Shown one piece after another: positions 1 through 6,510 of a DNA stretch of 17,010 bases. A program made the translations under genes and the position numbers. The notes under the pieces were generated by a model. The model saw only the letters and a list, made by a program, of their open reading frames with translations. It was not told where the DNA came from and did not search any database. Where the stretch lies: NCBI GenBank assembly GCA_900758075.1, contig CAAEQF010000192.1, positions 1-17,010 of the forward strand, read 5' to 3'. This stretch comes from Coriobacteriia bacterium. Its GTDB lineage: Bacteria > Actinomycetota > Coriobacteriia > Coriobacteriales > QAMH01. Numbering within the stretch: the stretch's first letter is position 1; each line of letters starts with the position of its first letter.

Positions 1-351
1 AATCGAGCTTTGCCATTTGTGCTCTTCCTCCAGCACCGTCGCGATGCGCTCTGCAGCGTCAACGGAGCGATCAATCTTGTACCTCAGCTCGGGCGTCACG
101 CGCCAGCCGAGCTTCTTGCCGACGAGCGACCTGATGCGGCCCTTTGCCGCCTCGAGGCCGGCCAGGACCTCGTCGTAACGGTCCTTGTCGGCGGAAACGT
201 ACACGTCTGCGACCTCGCGGTCCTTCGATACCTCCACGTCGGTGATGGTGACCAGCTCGAGCCTGGGGTCCGAGATCTGGAAGAGGAGCACGTCGGCGAG
301 CTTTGCCCTGAGCTCCTCTGCAGCACGACGTGAAGCGGGAGTCTGCTTCAT
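1..351 (-). CDS. rbfA: Ribosome-binding factor A (partial, C-terminus beyond left edge)
   Basis: RbfA is a small KH-fold protein that binds the 30S subunit and helps mature the 5' end region of 16S rRNA. The visible 117 residues begin MKQTPASRRAAEELR and contain the family segments ISDPRLELVTITDVEVSKD (about 26-44), ADVYVSADKD (48-57) and the helix-turn GKKLGWRVTPELRYKIDRSVD (78-98). The frame is open to base 1; the family is usually about 115-130 aa, so nearly the whole protein is present. The ATG at 349-351 lies 2 nt after the infB stop, and its ribosome binding site (AAGGAA) sits inside the last infB codons, so translation is probably coupled to infB. It is the last visible gene of the rimP-nusA-ylxR-infB-rbfA operon. 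Confidence 0.95.
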   Translation of the reverse strand, partial: MKQTPASRRAAEELRAKLADVLLFQISDPRLELVTITDVEVSKDREVADVYVSADKDRYDEVLAGLEAAKGRIRSLVGKKLGWRVTPELRYKIDRSVDAAERIATVLEEEHKWQSSI

Positions 352-353
352 GG

Positions 354-2912
354 TTATTCCTTACGTGCGACCTGCTCGATGCGGTAGCCCTCGATGATGT
401 CGCCCTGCTTGACGTCTTGGTAGTCGGTGATGCCGATACCGCACTCCGTGCCGGCCTTGACCGACGTGACATCGTCGCGGTAGTGGCGCATGGAGGCGAT
501 GGTGCCGTCGTGGACGATGACGCCGTCGCGCACGATGCGGACCTTGTCGGTCGCGGCGATTTCGCCCTCGGTGACGACGCAGCCTGCGATAGCGCCGATC
601 TTGGGCATCTTGAAGACCTCGCGGACCTCGGCAGAACCGGTGTCGACCTCGACCTCTTCGGGAGCGAGCAGACCGACGCGCGCGGCGTTGATGTCCTCGA
701 TTGCCTGGTAGATAACGCGGTAGAGACGAATCTCGACCTTCTCGCGGTCTGCGACGGCACGCACGCCCGCCTGGGGACGCACGCCGAAGCCGATGATGAT
801 GGCATCGGATGCCGCGGCAAAGTTGACGTCGGTCTCGGTGATACCGCCGACTGCCGCATGGATGACGTTGATGCGGACCTCGGACTGGTCCATCTTGTCC
901 AGCTGGCCTTGCAGTGCCTCGATGGAGCCGACGGTGTCGGCCTTGATGATGAGGTTGAGCTCGGCGAGCTTGTCCGCCTCGATGCGGGCAAACAGGTCGT
1001 CCAGGCTGACGTGGCGCGGAGCCTCCTGCTGGGCCATGCGCTGCTTGAGCTCACGCTCCTGCGCAAGGCTGCGGGCCTCGGAATCGTCCTCGAAGACGGC
1101 GAACTCGTCGCCTGCCGACGGGACGGCCTGCAGGCCGAGGATCTCGACCGGGTCGGACGGTTTGGCCTCGTCGACGTTGTTGCCCTTCGGGTCGATAAGC
1201 GCGCGGACGCGACCATAGCAGACTCCTGCGACCAGGGAATCGCCGACGCGCAGCGTGCCGCGCTGGACGATGACGGTCGCGACGGGACCACGGCCCTTGT
1301 CGAGGTTGGCCTCGATGACGAAGCCGCTCGCGGTCGTGTCGGGGTTGGCCTTGAGCTCGAGGACCTCTGCCTGGAGGATGATCGTCTCGAGCAGTTCGTC
1401 GATGTTGAGGTTCTGCTTTGCGGAGACCTCGACGAACATGTTGTTGCCGCCCCACTCCTCGGGGATGACGCCGCGCTCGGCGAGCTCGCTTTTCACGCGC
1501 TCGGGGTTCGCGCCGGGCTTGTCGATCTTGTTGATGGCGACGACGATCGGAACGTCTGCGGCTTTCGCGTGGTCGATCGCCTCGATGGTCTGGGGCATGA
1601 CGCCGTCGTCTGCCGCGACGACCAGCACGATGATGTCGGTGACCTGGGCGCCGCGCGCACGCATGGCGGTAAACGCCTCGTGGCCCGGGGTATCGATGAA
1701 CGTGATCTGATGCCCGTTGATGTAGACGACCGAAGCACCGATGGCCTGCGTGATGCCGCCTGCCTCGGTTTGCTGCACGCCGGAGTGGCGGATGGCATCG
1801 AGCAGGGACGTCTTGCCGTGATCGACATGGCCCATGACCGTGACTACCGGCGGGCGAGGCTTGAGGTCGGACTCGTCGTCGTGGAACGTGAACTGCATCT
1901 CCTCTTCCGGCGAGATGATCTTGATCTCGCGTCCGAGGTCGCCGGCGACGAGCTCGACCAGGTCGTCGCTCATCGACTGCGTCAACGTCAACGGGGTGCC
2001 CAGCAAGAACAGGCGCTTGACGATCTCGTTGCCGGGAACGTCGAGGGCCTCGGCGAGCTCGCCGACCGTGATGCCGCTCGTGACCGTGACGGTGCCGACG
2101 GCGACGCCGAGCGCCTCCGCCTTCTTCGCCGCCTCCTCGGCAGCCTTCTTCGCAGCCTCGGCCTTGCGGTGCTCTTTGCGCTTCTTGCGGCGGCCGGTCG
2201 ACTGCTTTTCCGCCTCGGCGACGGCAGCACGGGCCTCCTCGAGCACCTTGTTGCGCTCGAGACGCTCGGCATCGTGCGCCATCTGGCGGTAGCGGTCGTC
2301 CTCGGACTCGGAATCCACGGATTCAACGGCGCGCTTGCCCTTTTTCTTCTTGCCGGCGCCCTTCTCGCGGTACGGGCTGTCGTTTTTGTCGGAAGAGCCG
2401 CGCTTGCCGGAACTGTGGGCGTGCGTCGCCTTCTTCTCCTGCTCGGCCTTCTTGGCCTCGGCGCGCTCGTGCGCGAGGCGGTCGTTTTCGGAGGCGATCT
2501 GAGAAAGCAGGCCGTCGAACACGGAGGAGTGCTTCTTCACGACCTTCTTCTCGGGCTTCTCCTGCTTGGGGGGCTGCTCCTCGCCGTTTGCGGCGGCGCG
2601 CTCCTTGCGCTCCTCCTCGCGGCGCTCGAGCTCCTTGCGCACGTCTGCCTTGTGCTCTTCTTCGATCTTCTTGCGGTTTTCCTTGGCCTTGCGGATCTTC
2701 TCGGCCGCAGCCTTCTTCTTTTCCGCCTCGATTTGCTGGGCACGCTCCTGCAGCTCGGGGCCGAGCTCCTTGCGGATCTTGTCGACGTAGGCGTCTACCA
2801 GCGTCGACGCGTGGTTCTTGGCGGGGATCTTCATCTCCTTGAGCTTCTCGAGGAGCTCCTTGGAGGTCATGCCAAACTCCTTGGCCAGTTCGTGTACGCG
2901 CACGCCTGCCAT
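354..2912 (-). CDS. infB: Translation initiation factor IF-2
   Basis: IF-2 is the GTPase that places initiator fMet-tRNA on the 30S subunit and promotes joining of the 50S. The 852-residue protein starts with an IF2-N module (MAGVRVHELAKEFGM), followed by a long Lys/Glu-rich linker (about 50-265) and a second IF2-N-like module (about 268-320). The GTPase motifs are G1 GHVDHGKT (361-368), the GGIT switch (385-388), G3 DTPGH (407-411), G4 NKID (461-464) and G5 SAK (497-499). The C-terminal part (about 520-852) holds domains II-IV, including ADTVGSIEAL and TDVNFAAASDAIIIGF. Length and order are normal for an actinobacterial IF-2. The ATG directly follows the ylxR stop (TAGATG, no gap), with a GGGATGG-type site upstream inside ylxR. 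Confidence 0.98.
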   Translation of the reverse strand: MAGVRVHELAKEFGMTSKELLEKLKEMKIPAKNHASTLVDAYVDKIRKELGPELQERAQQIEAEKKKAAAEKIRKAKENRKKIEEEHKADVRKELERREEERKERAAANGEEQPPKQEKPEKKVVKKHSSVFDGLLSQIASENDRLAHERAEAKKAEQEKKATHAHSSGKRGSSDKNDSPYREKGAGKKKKGKRAVESVDSESEDDRYRQMAHDAERLERNKVLEEARAAVAEAEKQSTGRRKKRKEHRKAEAAKKAAEEAAKKAEALGVAVGTVTVTSGITVGELAEALDVPGNEIVKRLFLLGTPLTLTQSMSDDLVELVAGDLGREIKIISPEEEMQFTFHDDESDLKPRPPVVTVMGHVDHGKTSLLDAIRHSGVQQTEAGGITQAIGASVVYINGHQITFIDTPGHEAFTAMRARGAQVTDIIVLVVAADDGVMPQTIEAIDHAKAADVPIVVAINKIDKPGANPERVKSELAERGVIPEEWGGNNMFVEVSAKQNLNIDELLETIILQAEVLELKANPDTTASGFVIEANLDKGRGPVATVIVQRGTLRVGDSLVAGVCYGRVRALIDPKGNNVDEAKPSDPVEILGLQAVPSAGDEFAVFEDDSEARSLAQERELKQRMAQQEAPRHVSLDDLFARIEADKLAELNLIIKADTVGSIEALQGQLDKMDQSEVRINVIHAAVGGITETDVNFAAASDAIIIGFGVRPQAGVRAVADREKVEIRLYRVIYQAIEDINAARVGLLAPEEVEVDTGSAEVREVFKMPKIGAIAGCVVTEGEIAATDKVRIVRDGVIVHDGTIASMRHYRDDVTSVKAGTECGIGITDYQDVKQGDIIEGYRIEQVARKE

Positions 2913-3212
2913 CTATTCACCATCCCTACTGCGCACTCCTGCGTCTGGGCAGACCTGCGCGAATTCCGTTTCTAACCGTCTGTACTCGTCTGCGCTCACC
3001 TTGCAGCGGAGCTTGGCATCGAGAAGGCGCTTCTGGGCCGCCTTCTCGAAGCATGACGACTCCTTGCACAGGTACGCGCCCCTGCCGGCGACCTTGCCCG
3101 TCAAATCGAGCTCGATACTGCCGTCAGGCGTGCGCACGATGCGCACGAAGGAGCGCTTGTCGCCGCTTTTGCCGCAGGCTACGCACGTGCGTGTCGGAGT
3201 CTTGTTTGCCAT
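2913..3212 (-). CDS. ylxR: YlxR/RnpM family RNA-binding protein (DUF448)
   Basis: A 99-residue DUF448/YlxR protein. In Bacillus subtilis the homologue (RnpM) binds the RNase P RNA and modulates its activity; that role is inferred here from family and position. Visible family marks are RTCVACGK near the N-terminus (C10, C13), an RIVRTPDGSIELD strand (24-36) and the diagnostic GRGAYLC (43-49), followed by C54. C10/C13/C49/C54 could form a metal- or disulphide-stabilised core, though many family members lack some of these. The start overlaps the nusA stop by one base (TAATG), which implies coupled translation; a GAGGGG ribosome binding site lies in the nusA end. The ylxQ/L7Ae gene often found next to it in Firmicutes is absent. 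Confidence 0.93.
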   Translation of the reverse strand: MANKTPTRTCVACGKSGDKRSFVRIVRTPDGSIELDLTGKVAGRGAYLCKESSCFEKAAQKRLLDAKLRCKVSADEYRRLETEFAQVCPDAGVRSRDGE

Positions 3213-4477
3213 TAGATGAGGGATTCCCCTTCGACCTCGAGGTCTTCCTCGTCGTCTTCGGCGTGAATTCCGCAGAAGCGGGAGCCGGGGCGCGCGTGGT
3301 TGCGGCAGCGCGTGCCGTCCTCGTTGACGTGCTCGCAGCGGCGGTCGCCCGCCTCGTCGAAGTCTTGCTCGTCATCGTCGTCGATGAGCGAGTCAACGCC
3401 GGCGCCGGCGGCGCCGGACGCGATGAGGCTTGCCGACTTGATGTCGATGTGCCAGCCGGTCAGACGTGCGGCCAGACGGGCGTTCTGCCCCTCCTTGCCA
3501 ATTGCCAGCGACAGCTGATCGTCGGGGACGATGACCGTCGCGTAGTGCGTGTCCTCGTCGATGGCGACGTCGGAGACCTTCGCGGGCGACAGCGCGTTTG
3601 CCACGTAGACCGCCGGGTCCTCGTTCCACTGGATGACGTCAATGCGCTCGCCGCGCAGTTCGCCGACGACCATGCGGATGCGGGAGCCCTTGGGGCCAAC
3701 GCAGGCGCCGACCGGGTCGAGGTTTGCCTCGCGAGAGTAGACGGCGATCTTGGAGCGCGCGCCCGCCTCGCGGGCGATGGACTTGACCTCGACGATGCCG
3801 TCGTAGATCTCGGGCACTTCAAGCTCGAGCAGGCGACGGATCAAATCGGGATGCGTGCGGCTCACGATGATGCCCGCATGGTTGCTCCCCTGCGTGCGGC
3901 CCATCGCGTCTTGCTGCGTCAGGTCAGGGTCGCGCACGTCGATGATCAGCGCCTTGATGCGCTGGTTGTGCTGGTAGTACTCGTTGTCCGGCTTCTCGTT
4001 GCGCTCGTTGGGGCAGCGCTTCTTGTCGTAGTGCGGCAGCTCGGCCTCGACGCCGTCGCGAATCTTGATGACGGTGAAATCGGGCGTGGACTGCAAGACG
4101 GTGCCGGTGATGAGCTCGCCTCTGCGGTCGGCGAACTCGCGGTAGATGTTGGCGCGGGCCGCGTCGCGGACGATCTCGTTGATGACGCGCTTGGCGTTCT
4201 GGGCGACGATGCGGTTGACGTTTTCCGGCGTGACGTCACGCGGCTCGTAGTCTTCGTACTCGCCCGTCTCGGGGTCCTCTTCGCCCAAGCCGACCATCTC
4301 GTAGACGTAGATCTTGCCGGACTCACGATCGATGGTGACGTGGGCGTCCCACTCCAGCCCGAGAATCTGCTTGTACGTGCGCGCGAGCTCGGTTTCCAAG
4401 CGGTCGAGCAGCGCGAGCTCGTCGATGTTCTTTTCTTTTGCAAGGTCCGTGAGGGCCTCGATGAGTGCAGATGACAT
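3212..4477 (-). CDS. nusA: Transcription termination/antitermination factor NusA with extra C-terminal Cys/His tail
   Basis: NusA binds RNA polymerase and nascent RNA and affects pausing, termination and antitermination. The 421 residues show the NusA N-terminal domain (1-115), an S1 domain (about 118-190), KH1 with DPVGACVGPKGSRI (254-267) and KH2 with LAIGKEGQNARLAARLTGW (324-342). After KH2, in place of the acidic repeats of E. coli NusA, comes an acidic linker (about 360-380), a Cys/His module (C381-x9-C391-x10-C402-x2-H405) and a second acidic stretch. The S1 domain also carries an enlarged loop around residues 149-173 compared with E. coli as I recall it. The start is supported by AAGGAGG ending 4 nt upstream, which overlaps the rimP stop codon. 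Confidence 0.97.
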   Translation of the reverse strand: MSSALIEALTDLAKEKNIDELALLDRLETELARTYKQILGLEWDAHVTIDRESGKIYVYEMVGLGEEDPETGEYEDYEPRDVTPENVNRIVAQNAKRVINEIVRDAARANIYREFADRRGELITGTVLQSTPDFTVIKIRDGVEAELPHYDKKRCPNERNEKPDNEYYQHNQRIKALIIDVRDPDLTQQDAMGRTQGSNHAGIIVSRTHPDLIRRLLELEVPEIYDGIVEVKSIAREAGARSKIAVYSREANLDPVGACVGPKGSRIRMVVGELRGERIDVIQWNEDPAVYVANALSPAKVSDVAIDEDTHYATVIVPDDQLSLAIGKEGQNARLAARLTGWHIDIKSASLIASGAAGAGVDSLIDDDDEQDFDEAGDRRCEHVNEDGTRCRNHARPGSRFCGIHAEDDEEDLEVEGESLI

Positions 4478-4486
4478 GGTTCCTCC

Positions 4487-4981
4487 TTATTCTGTTGTAG
4501 AGTCGGCGGAATTGCCGAGACCATGGCCGCCAAAATCGATGCGGCCAATGATGTTTGCCTTCTTGATGTCGTCGAACGCGACACGGGTTTCTTCTCCGCT
4601 GTCAGAGGTCAAAACGACCTCGTCGCCTTCGATGCCCCTCAAGACGCCGTGTGCCTTGCCGTGCTTGAGGGTGAGCGTAGCCTCTTCGCCGGCAAAACGG
4701 TCGTAGTCGGCACGCTTACGGAGCGGACGGTCGATGCCCGGGGACGAGACCTCGAGCGTGTAGGCGTCCTCGAAGGGGTCGAGCTCCTCGATCTTCGCGT
4801 CGACCCACTCTTCGGCCTCTGCCAGCTGATCTAGCGTGATGCCGCCCGCCAGCGTGTCCATGTACACGCGGAGAACCGGGTTCTTGCGGGTTCCTGCAAT
4901 CTCGACAGTGACCAGCTCGAGCTCGTGCTCCGCTGCCAGCGGCTCGAGCTCTTCGATGAGCATCTCTGCCTTGTTTGCCAT
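4487..4981 (-). CDS. rimP: Ribosome maturation factor RimP
   Basis: RimP takes part in 30S maturation. The 164-residue protein has the two-domain pattern: an N-terminal alpha/beta domain with LELVTVEIAGTRKNPVLRVYMD (about 21-42), the hallmark LEVSSPGIDRPLR (about 76-88), and a C-terminal SH3-like barrel ending near VAFDDIKKANI. It is the first gene of the translation-factor operon, matching the common rimP-nusA order. The ATG at 4979-4981 is preceded by AAAGGAGG about 9 nt upstream. A short poorly conserved tail after GRIDFGGHG is unremarkable. Confidence 0.96.
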   Translation of the reverse strand: MANKAEMLIEELEPLAAEHELELVTVEIAGTRKNPVLRVYMDTLAGGITLDQLAEAEEWVDAKIEELDPFEDAYTLEVSSPGIDRPLRKRADYDRFAGEEATLTLKHGKAHGVLRGIEGDEVVLTSDSGEETRVAFDDIKKANIIGRIDFGGHGLGNSADSTTE

Positions 4982-5009
4982 ACGCTCAACCCTCCTTTAC
5001 AAACAAAGA

Positions 5010-5028
5010 AAGTGGGGCAAACCCACTT
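5010..5028 (-). promoter_or_regulatory. Terminator-like hairpin in rimP operon leader (possible attenuator)
   Basis: Read on the minus strand: AAGTGGG, loop TTTGC, CCCACTT, followed by a T-rich tract TTCTTTGTTTG. The 7-bp stem ends about 28 nt before the rimP start codon. It lies between the likely promoter and the first gene, so if it terminates it would control the whole operon rather than end one. The first gene pair includes nusA, whose product acts on hairpin-dependent termination, so feedback is plausible. The U-tract is interrupted, and strength cannot be judged by eye. Confidence 0.6.
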
Positions 5029-5095
5029 CCACAACCGTGACGCGTATTACTTTGCGACGGCGGCGTAGAAAGCCATACCGTGGCCGAATCGACCT

Positions 5096-5121
5096 CAAGG
5101 CATACGTCATCCGATGCCTTG
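5096..5121 (-). promoter_or_regulatory. Leader RNA stem-loop of the rimP operon
   Basis: A perfect 8-bp inverted repeat CAAGGCAT / ATGCCTTG with a 10-nt loop, within the first 35 nt or so of the predicted leader transcript. No T-run follows, so it is not a terminator by itself. It may stabilise the 5' end or form part of a larger leader fold with the hairpin at 5010-5028. Confidence 0.45.
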
Positions 5122-5134
5122 TCAAAGCTGATTC

Positions 5135-5163
5135 ATCATACTGATGCCGACGGCCTCGTGCAA
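5135..5163 (-). promoter_or_regulatory. Candidate promoter of the rimP-nusA-ylxR-infB-rbfA operon
   Basis: On the minus strand, TTGCAC (5158-5163) and TATGAT (5135-5140) are separated by exactly 17 bp. The -10 matches the consensus in five of six bases; the -35 has only the TTG core. The predicted start near 5128 gives a leader of about 147 nt. Two copies of ATCGTCAC (plus-strand reading) lie immediately upstream of the -35. Confidence 0.5.
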
Positions 5164-5165
5164 GC

Positions 5166-5184
5166 ATCGTCACGGTATCGTCAC
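5166..5184. repeat. Two direct repeats ATCGTCAC, 11 bp apart
   Basis: ATCGTCAC occurs at 5166-5173 and 5177-5184, separated by GGT. The 11-bp period puts both on nearly the same face of the helix. The pair abuts the candidate -35 of the rimP operon (5158-5163), the usual place for an activator site. It also directly adjoins the 13-bp repeat at 5187-5199. Confidence 0.5.
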
Positions 5185-5186
5185 AA

Positions 5187-5199
5187 TTAACTCGCGTTT
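5187..5199 (+). repeat. Copy 1 of TTARCTCGCGTTT repeat, downstream of the DUF559-like gene
   Basis: TTAACTCGCGTTT on the plus strand, 18 bp past the stop codon of the gene ending at 5218. Its first 12 bases are identical to and in the same orientation as the copy at 6443-6454 just upstream of that gene. A third copy in inverse orientation lies at 6494-6506. No equally good partner was found next to this copy. Confidence 0.75.
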
Positions 5200-5217
5200 G
5201 GAGGATTCTGGCGACGT

Positions 5218-6405
5218 TTACGCCCGCGAATTGCTTGAAACGTTCGCTCTTTTCCGCAACCTCACCACCGCCTCGACCCTCTCGCCCTGCAGGCGGCAGG
5301 ACTGGCCGAAAAACGCCGCCGACACGAGCATCTGGCGTTCCCGTGCGGCAAACGAGATGTCGAGCAGCTCGGCGAGAAACGCATGCCGCGCCTTCGCAGG
5401 CGTATCCATGGCAAGAAGCATCTGCCGGACCACCCGATCAAGCCCGCGCGGCGCGCGAAGGTCTTCCTTCACGACGGGAAACACCACAAGCCCCTGGGCC
5501 GCGAGCTCCCGATTGCGGCGGATATCGTCGACCGCCTTGCCGCGAACGGCGTCGATGCTCTCCTGCAGACCGTGCTCCGCACGTGCGCTTTGCGGATGAA
5601 GGGCCCGTTCGCGGGCAGCATCCGAGATGCGCCCCAAGTCGAGATGTCCCGCGCCATCGTAGTTGATTCCGACGTTCGTGCCCGGGAGCATAACGTCGGG
5701 CACCCGTGAGCGCGCGTCCGTGGTGCCGGCAAGTTCTGCCGAGGCTCGAACGCGCCTGTTGAGCAGGCAGGGGCCAAACCCGTAGCCGTAGCGTTCCAGG
5801 GGCAAGGCGAGCAATGCGGCAAGCGCCCCCTCCGCCGGCGACCAGGCATTGTCCGAAAGGAAGCGCAGCGTCTCGCGGGCCTTGTCTAGACCCCGCACGT
5901 CCCGTGCGCGATCGAGAAAACCCCGGATGGCGCGCACGCTCGTCACGGGGGCAAGCCCCATCGACGCCTCGCCGTGCCTGGGGTCGATGGGGTCGAAGGC
6001 ATATGCGCCGCACAGCTCGTAGCCAAGCAGGAGATGCTGGAGCAAAGACAGCTCGTTTGCGAGCTCGACAAACAGCAGCTCGGGCGAGCTCATGCGAAGC
6101 TCGGGGGTAACCTGCACGAACGCCCCCTCGGGGAGCCCCCGCGCATAGATCGTGTTGCGGACAAGAGAAAGCGCGATGCGTTCGCCCTCGTGAGGGACGG
6201 CGACCTCGAGCGCACTGCCGGGAACGTCTCGGCCAAACAGCCTTCTCCGCTCCGACTCGACCCGCTTTCTTGACCAGCGCTGGTAGGGCGACGGGTCCGG
6301 AGAACTCAGATCGCACCTCCTGCCGAGGGACCAAGCTCTCCCGCCGGCACGCCTCAAATGGCGCAGGCAGCGAAGCGCGCTGTGCTTGCAGATCGCGAGC
6401 CTCAT
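5218..6405 (-). CDS. AbiEi-like / DUF559-like (Vsr-fold) protein, function unknown
   Basis: A 395-residue protein of a type I recall as occurring in many paralogous copies in Coriobacteriia. The N-terminal part (CKHSALRCLRHLR, then SLVRNTIYARGLPEGAFVQVTPELRMSSPELLFVELA) looks like an AbiEi-type antitoxin/regulator region. The C-terminal part resembles DUF559/Vsr-type PD-(D/E)XK nucleases: VPDVML with D237, INYDGAGH (248-254 with D250, H254), then VDDIRRNRELAAQGLVVFPV (292-311). The usual Glu two positions before the YDG Asp is Asn248 here, so nuclease activity is doubtful. There is no signal peptide or membrane segment. The start is the ATG at 6403-6405, because AGGAGGTG lies 6 nt upstream; an ATG 24 nt earlier lacks this. 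The gene stands alone between two short repeats and is not clearly part of either flanking operon. Family assignment is by motif, not by search. Confidence 0.6.
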   Translation of the reverse strand: MRLAICKHSALRCLRHLRRAGGRAWSLGRRCDLSSPDPSPYQRWSRKRVESERRRLFGRDVPGSALEVAVPHEGERIALSLVRNTIYARGLPEGAFVQVTPELRMSSPELLFVELANELSLLQHLLLGYELCGAYAFDPIDPRHGEASMGLAPVTSVRAIRGFLDRARDVRGLDKARETLRFLSDNAWSPAEGALAALLALPLERYGYGFGPCLLNRRVRASAELAGTTDARSRVPDVMLPGTNVGINYDGAGHLDLGRISDAARERALHPQSARAEHGLQESIDAVRGKAVDDIRRNRELAAQGLVVFPVVKEDLRAPRGLDRVVRQMLLAMDTPAKARHAFLAELLDISFAARERQMLVSAAFFGQSCRLQGERVEAVVRLRKRANVSSNSRA

Positions 6406-6442
6406 GTGCCCACCTCCTCTCGCCGCCATTCTAGCGAGAGGG

Positions 6443-6454
6443 TTAACTCGCGTT
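6443..6454 (+). repeat. Copy 2 of TTARCTCGCGTT repeat, upstream of the DUF559-like gene
   Basis: TTAACTCGCGTT, identical over 12 bases and in the same orientation as 5187-5198. It lies about 38 bp upstream of the gene's start codon. With copy 3 (6494-6506) it forms a long-range inverted repeat enclosing the leuS terminator. Confidence 0.75.
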
Positions 6455-6464
6455 CTAGGGGTTC

Positions 6465-6484
6465 AGGGGGCCTTTCAGCCCCCT
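6465..6484 (-). terminator. Terminator-like hairpin after leuS
   Basis: On the minus strand the sequence reads AGGGGGC, loop TGAAAG, GCCCCCT: a 7-bp, almost all-GC stem, 26 nt past the leuS stop. It is followed by GAACCCC rather than a T-run; on the plus strand it is followed by TTTAAG. The arms at 6443-6454 and 6494-6506 can pair around it (12 bp with one G-U pair), giving a nested structure. Termination efficiency in either direction is uncertain. Confidence 0.6.
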
Positions 6485-6493
6485 TTAAGCTTG

Positions 6494-6506
6494 AAACGCG
6501 AGCTAA
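6494..6506 (-). repeat. Copy 3 (inverted) of TTARCTCGCGTTT repeat
   Basis: AAACGCGAGCTAA on the plus strand, i.e. TTAGCTCGCGTTT on the minus strand. It differs from copy 1 at a single base (G for A at position 4). It sits 4 bp past the leuS stop codon and faces copy 2 at 6443-6454. Confidence 0.75.
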
Positions 6507-6510
6507 TCTC

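Noticed and set aside
330..2975. Very long plus-strand open frame opposite infB
   Set aside because: The minus strand encodes an unmistakable IF-2 here. High-GC codon usage leaves the opposite strand open; the plus-strand translation is a low-complexity Leu/Val/Asp-rich product.
5187..6506. The TTARCTCGCGTT-flanked unit as an insertion sequence
   Set aside because: The enclosed protein has no transposase features and no target-site duplication was seen; kept only as a repeat observation.
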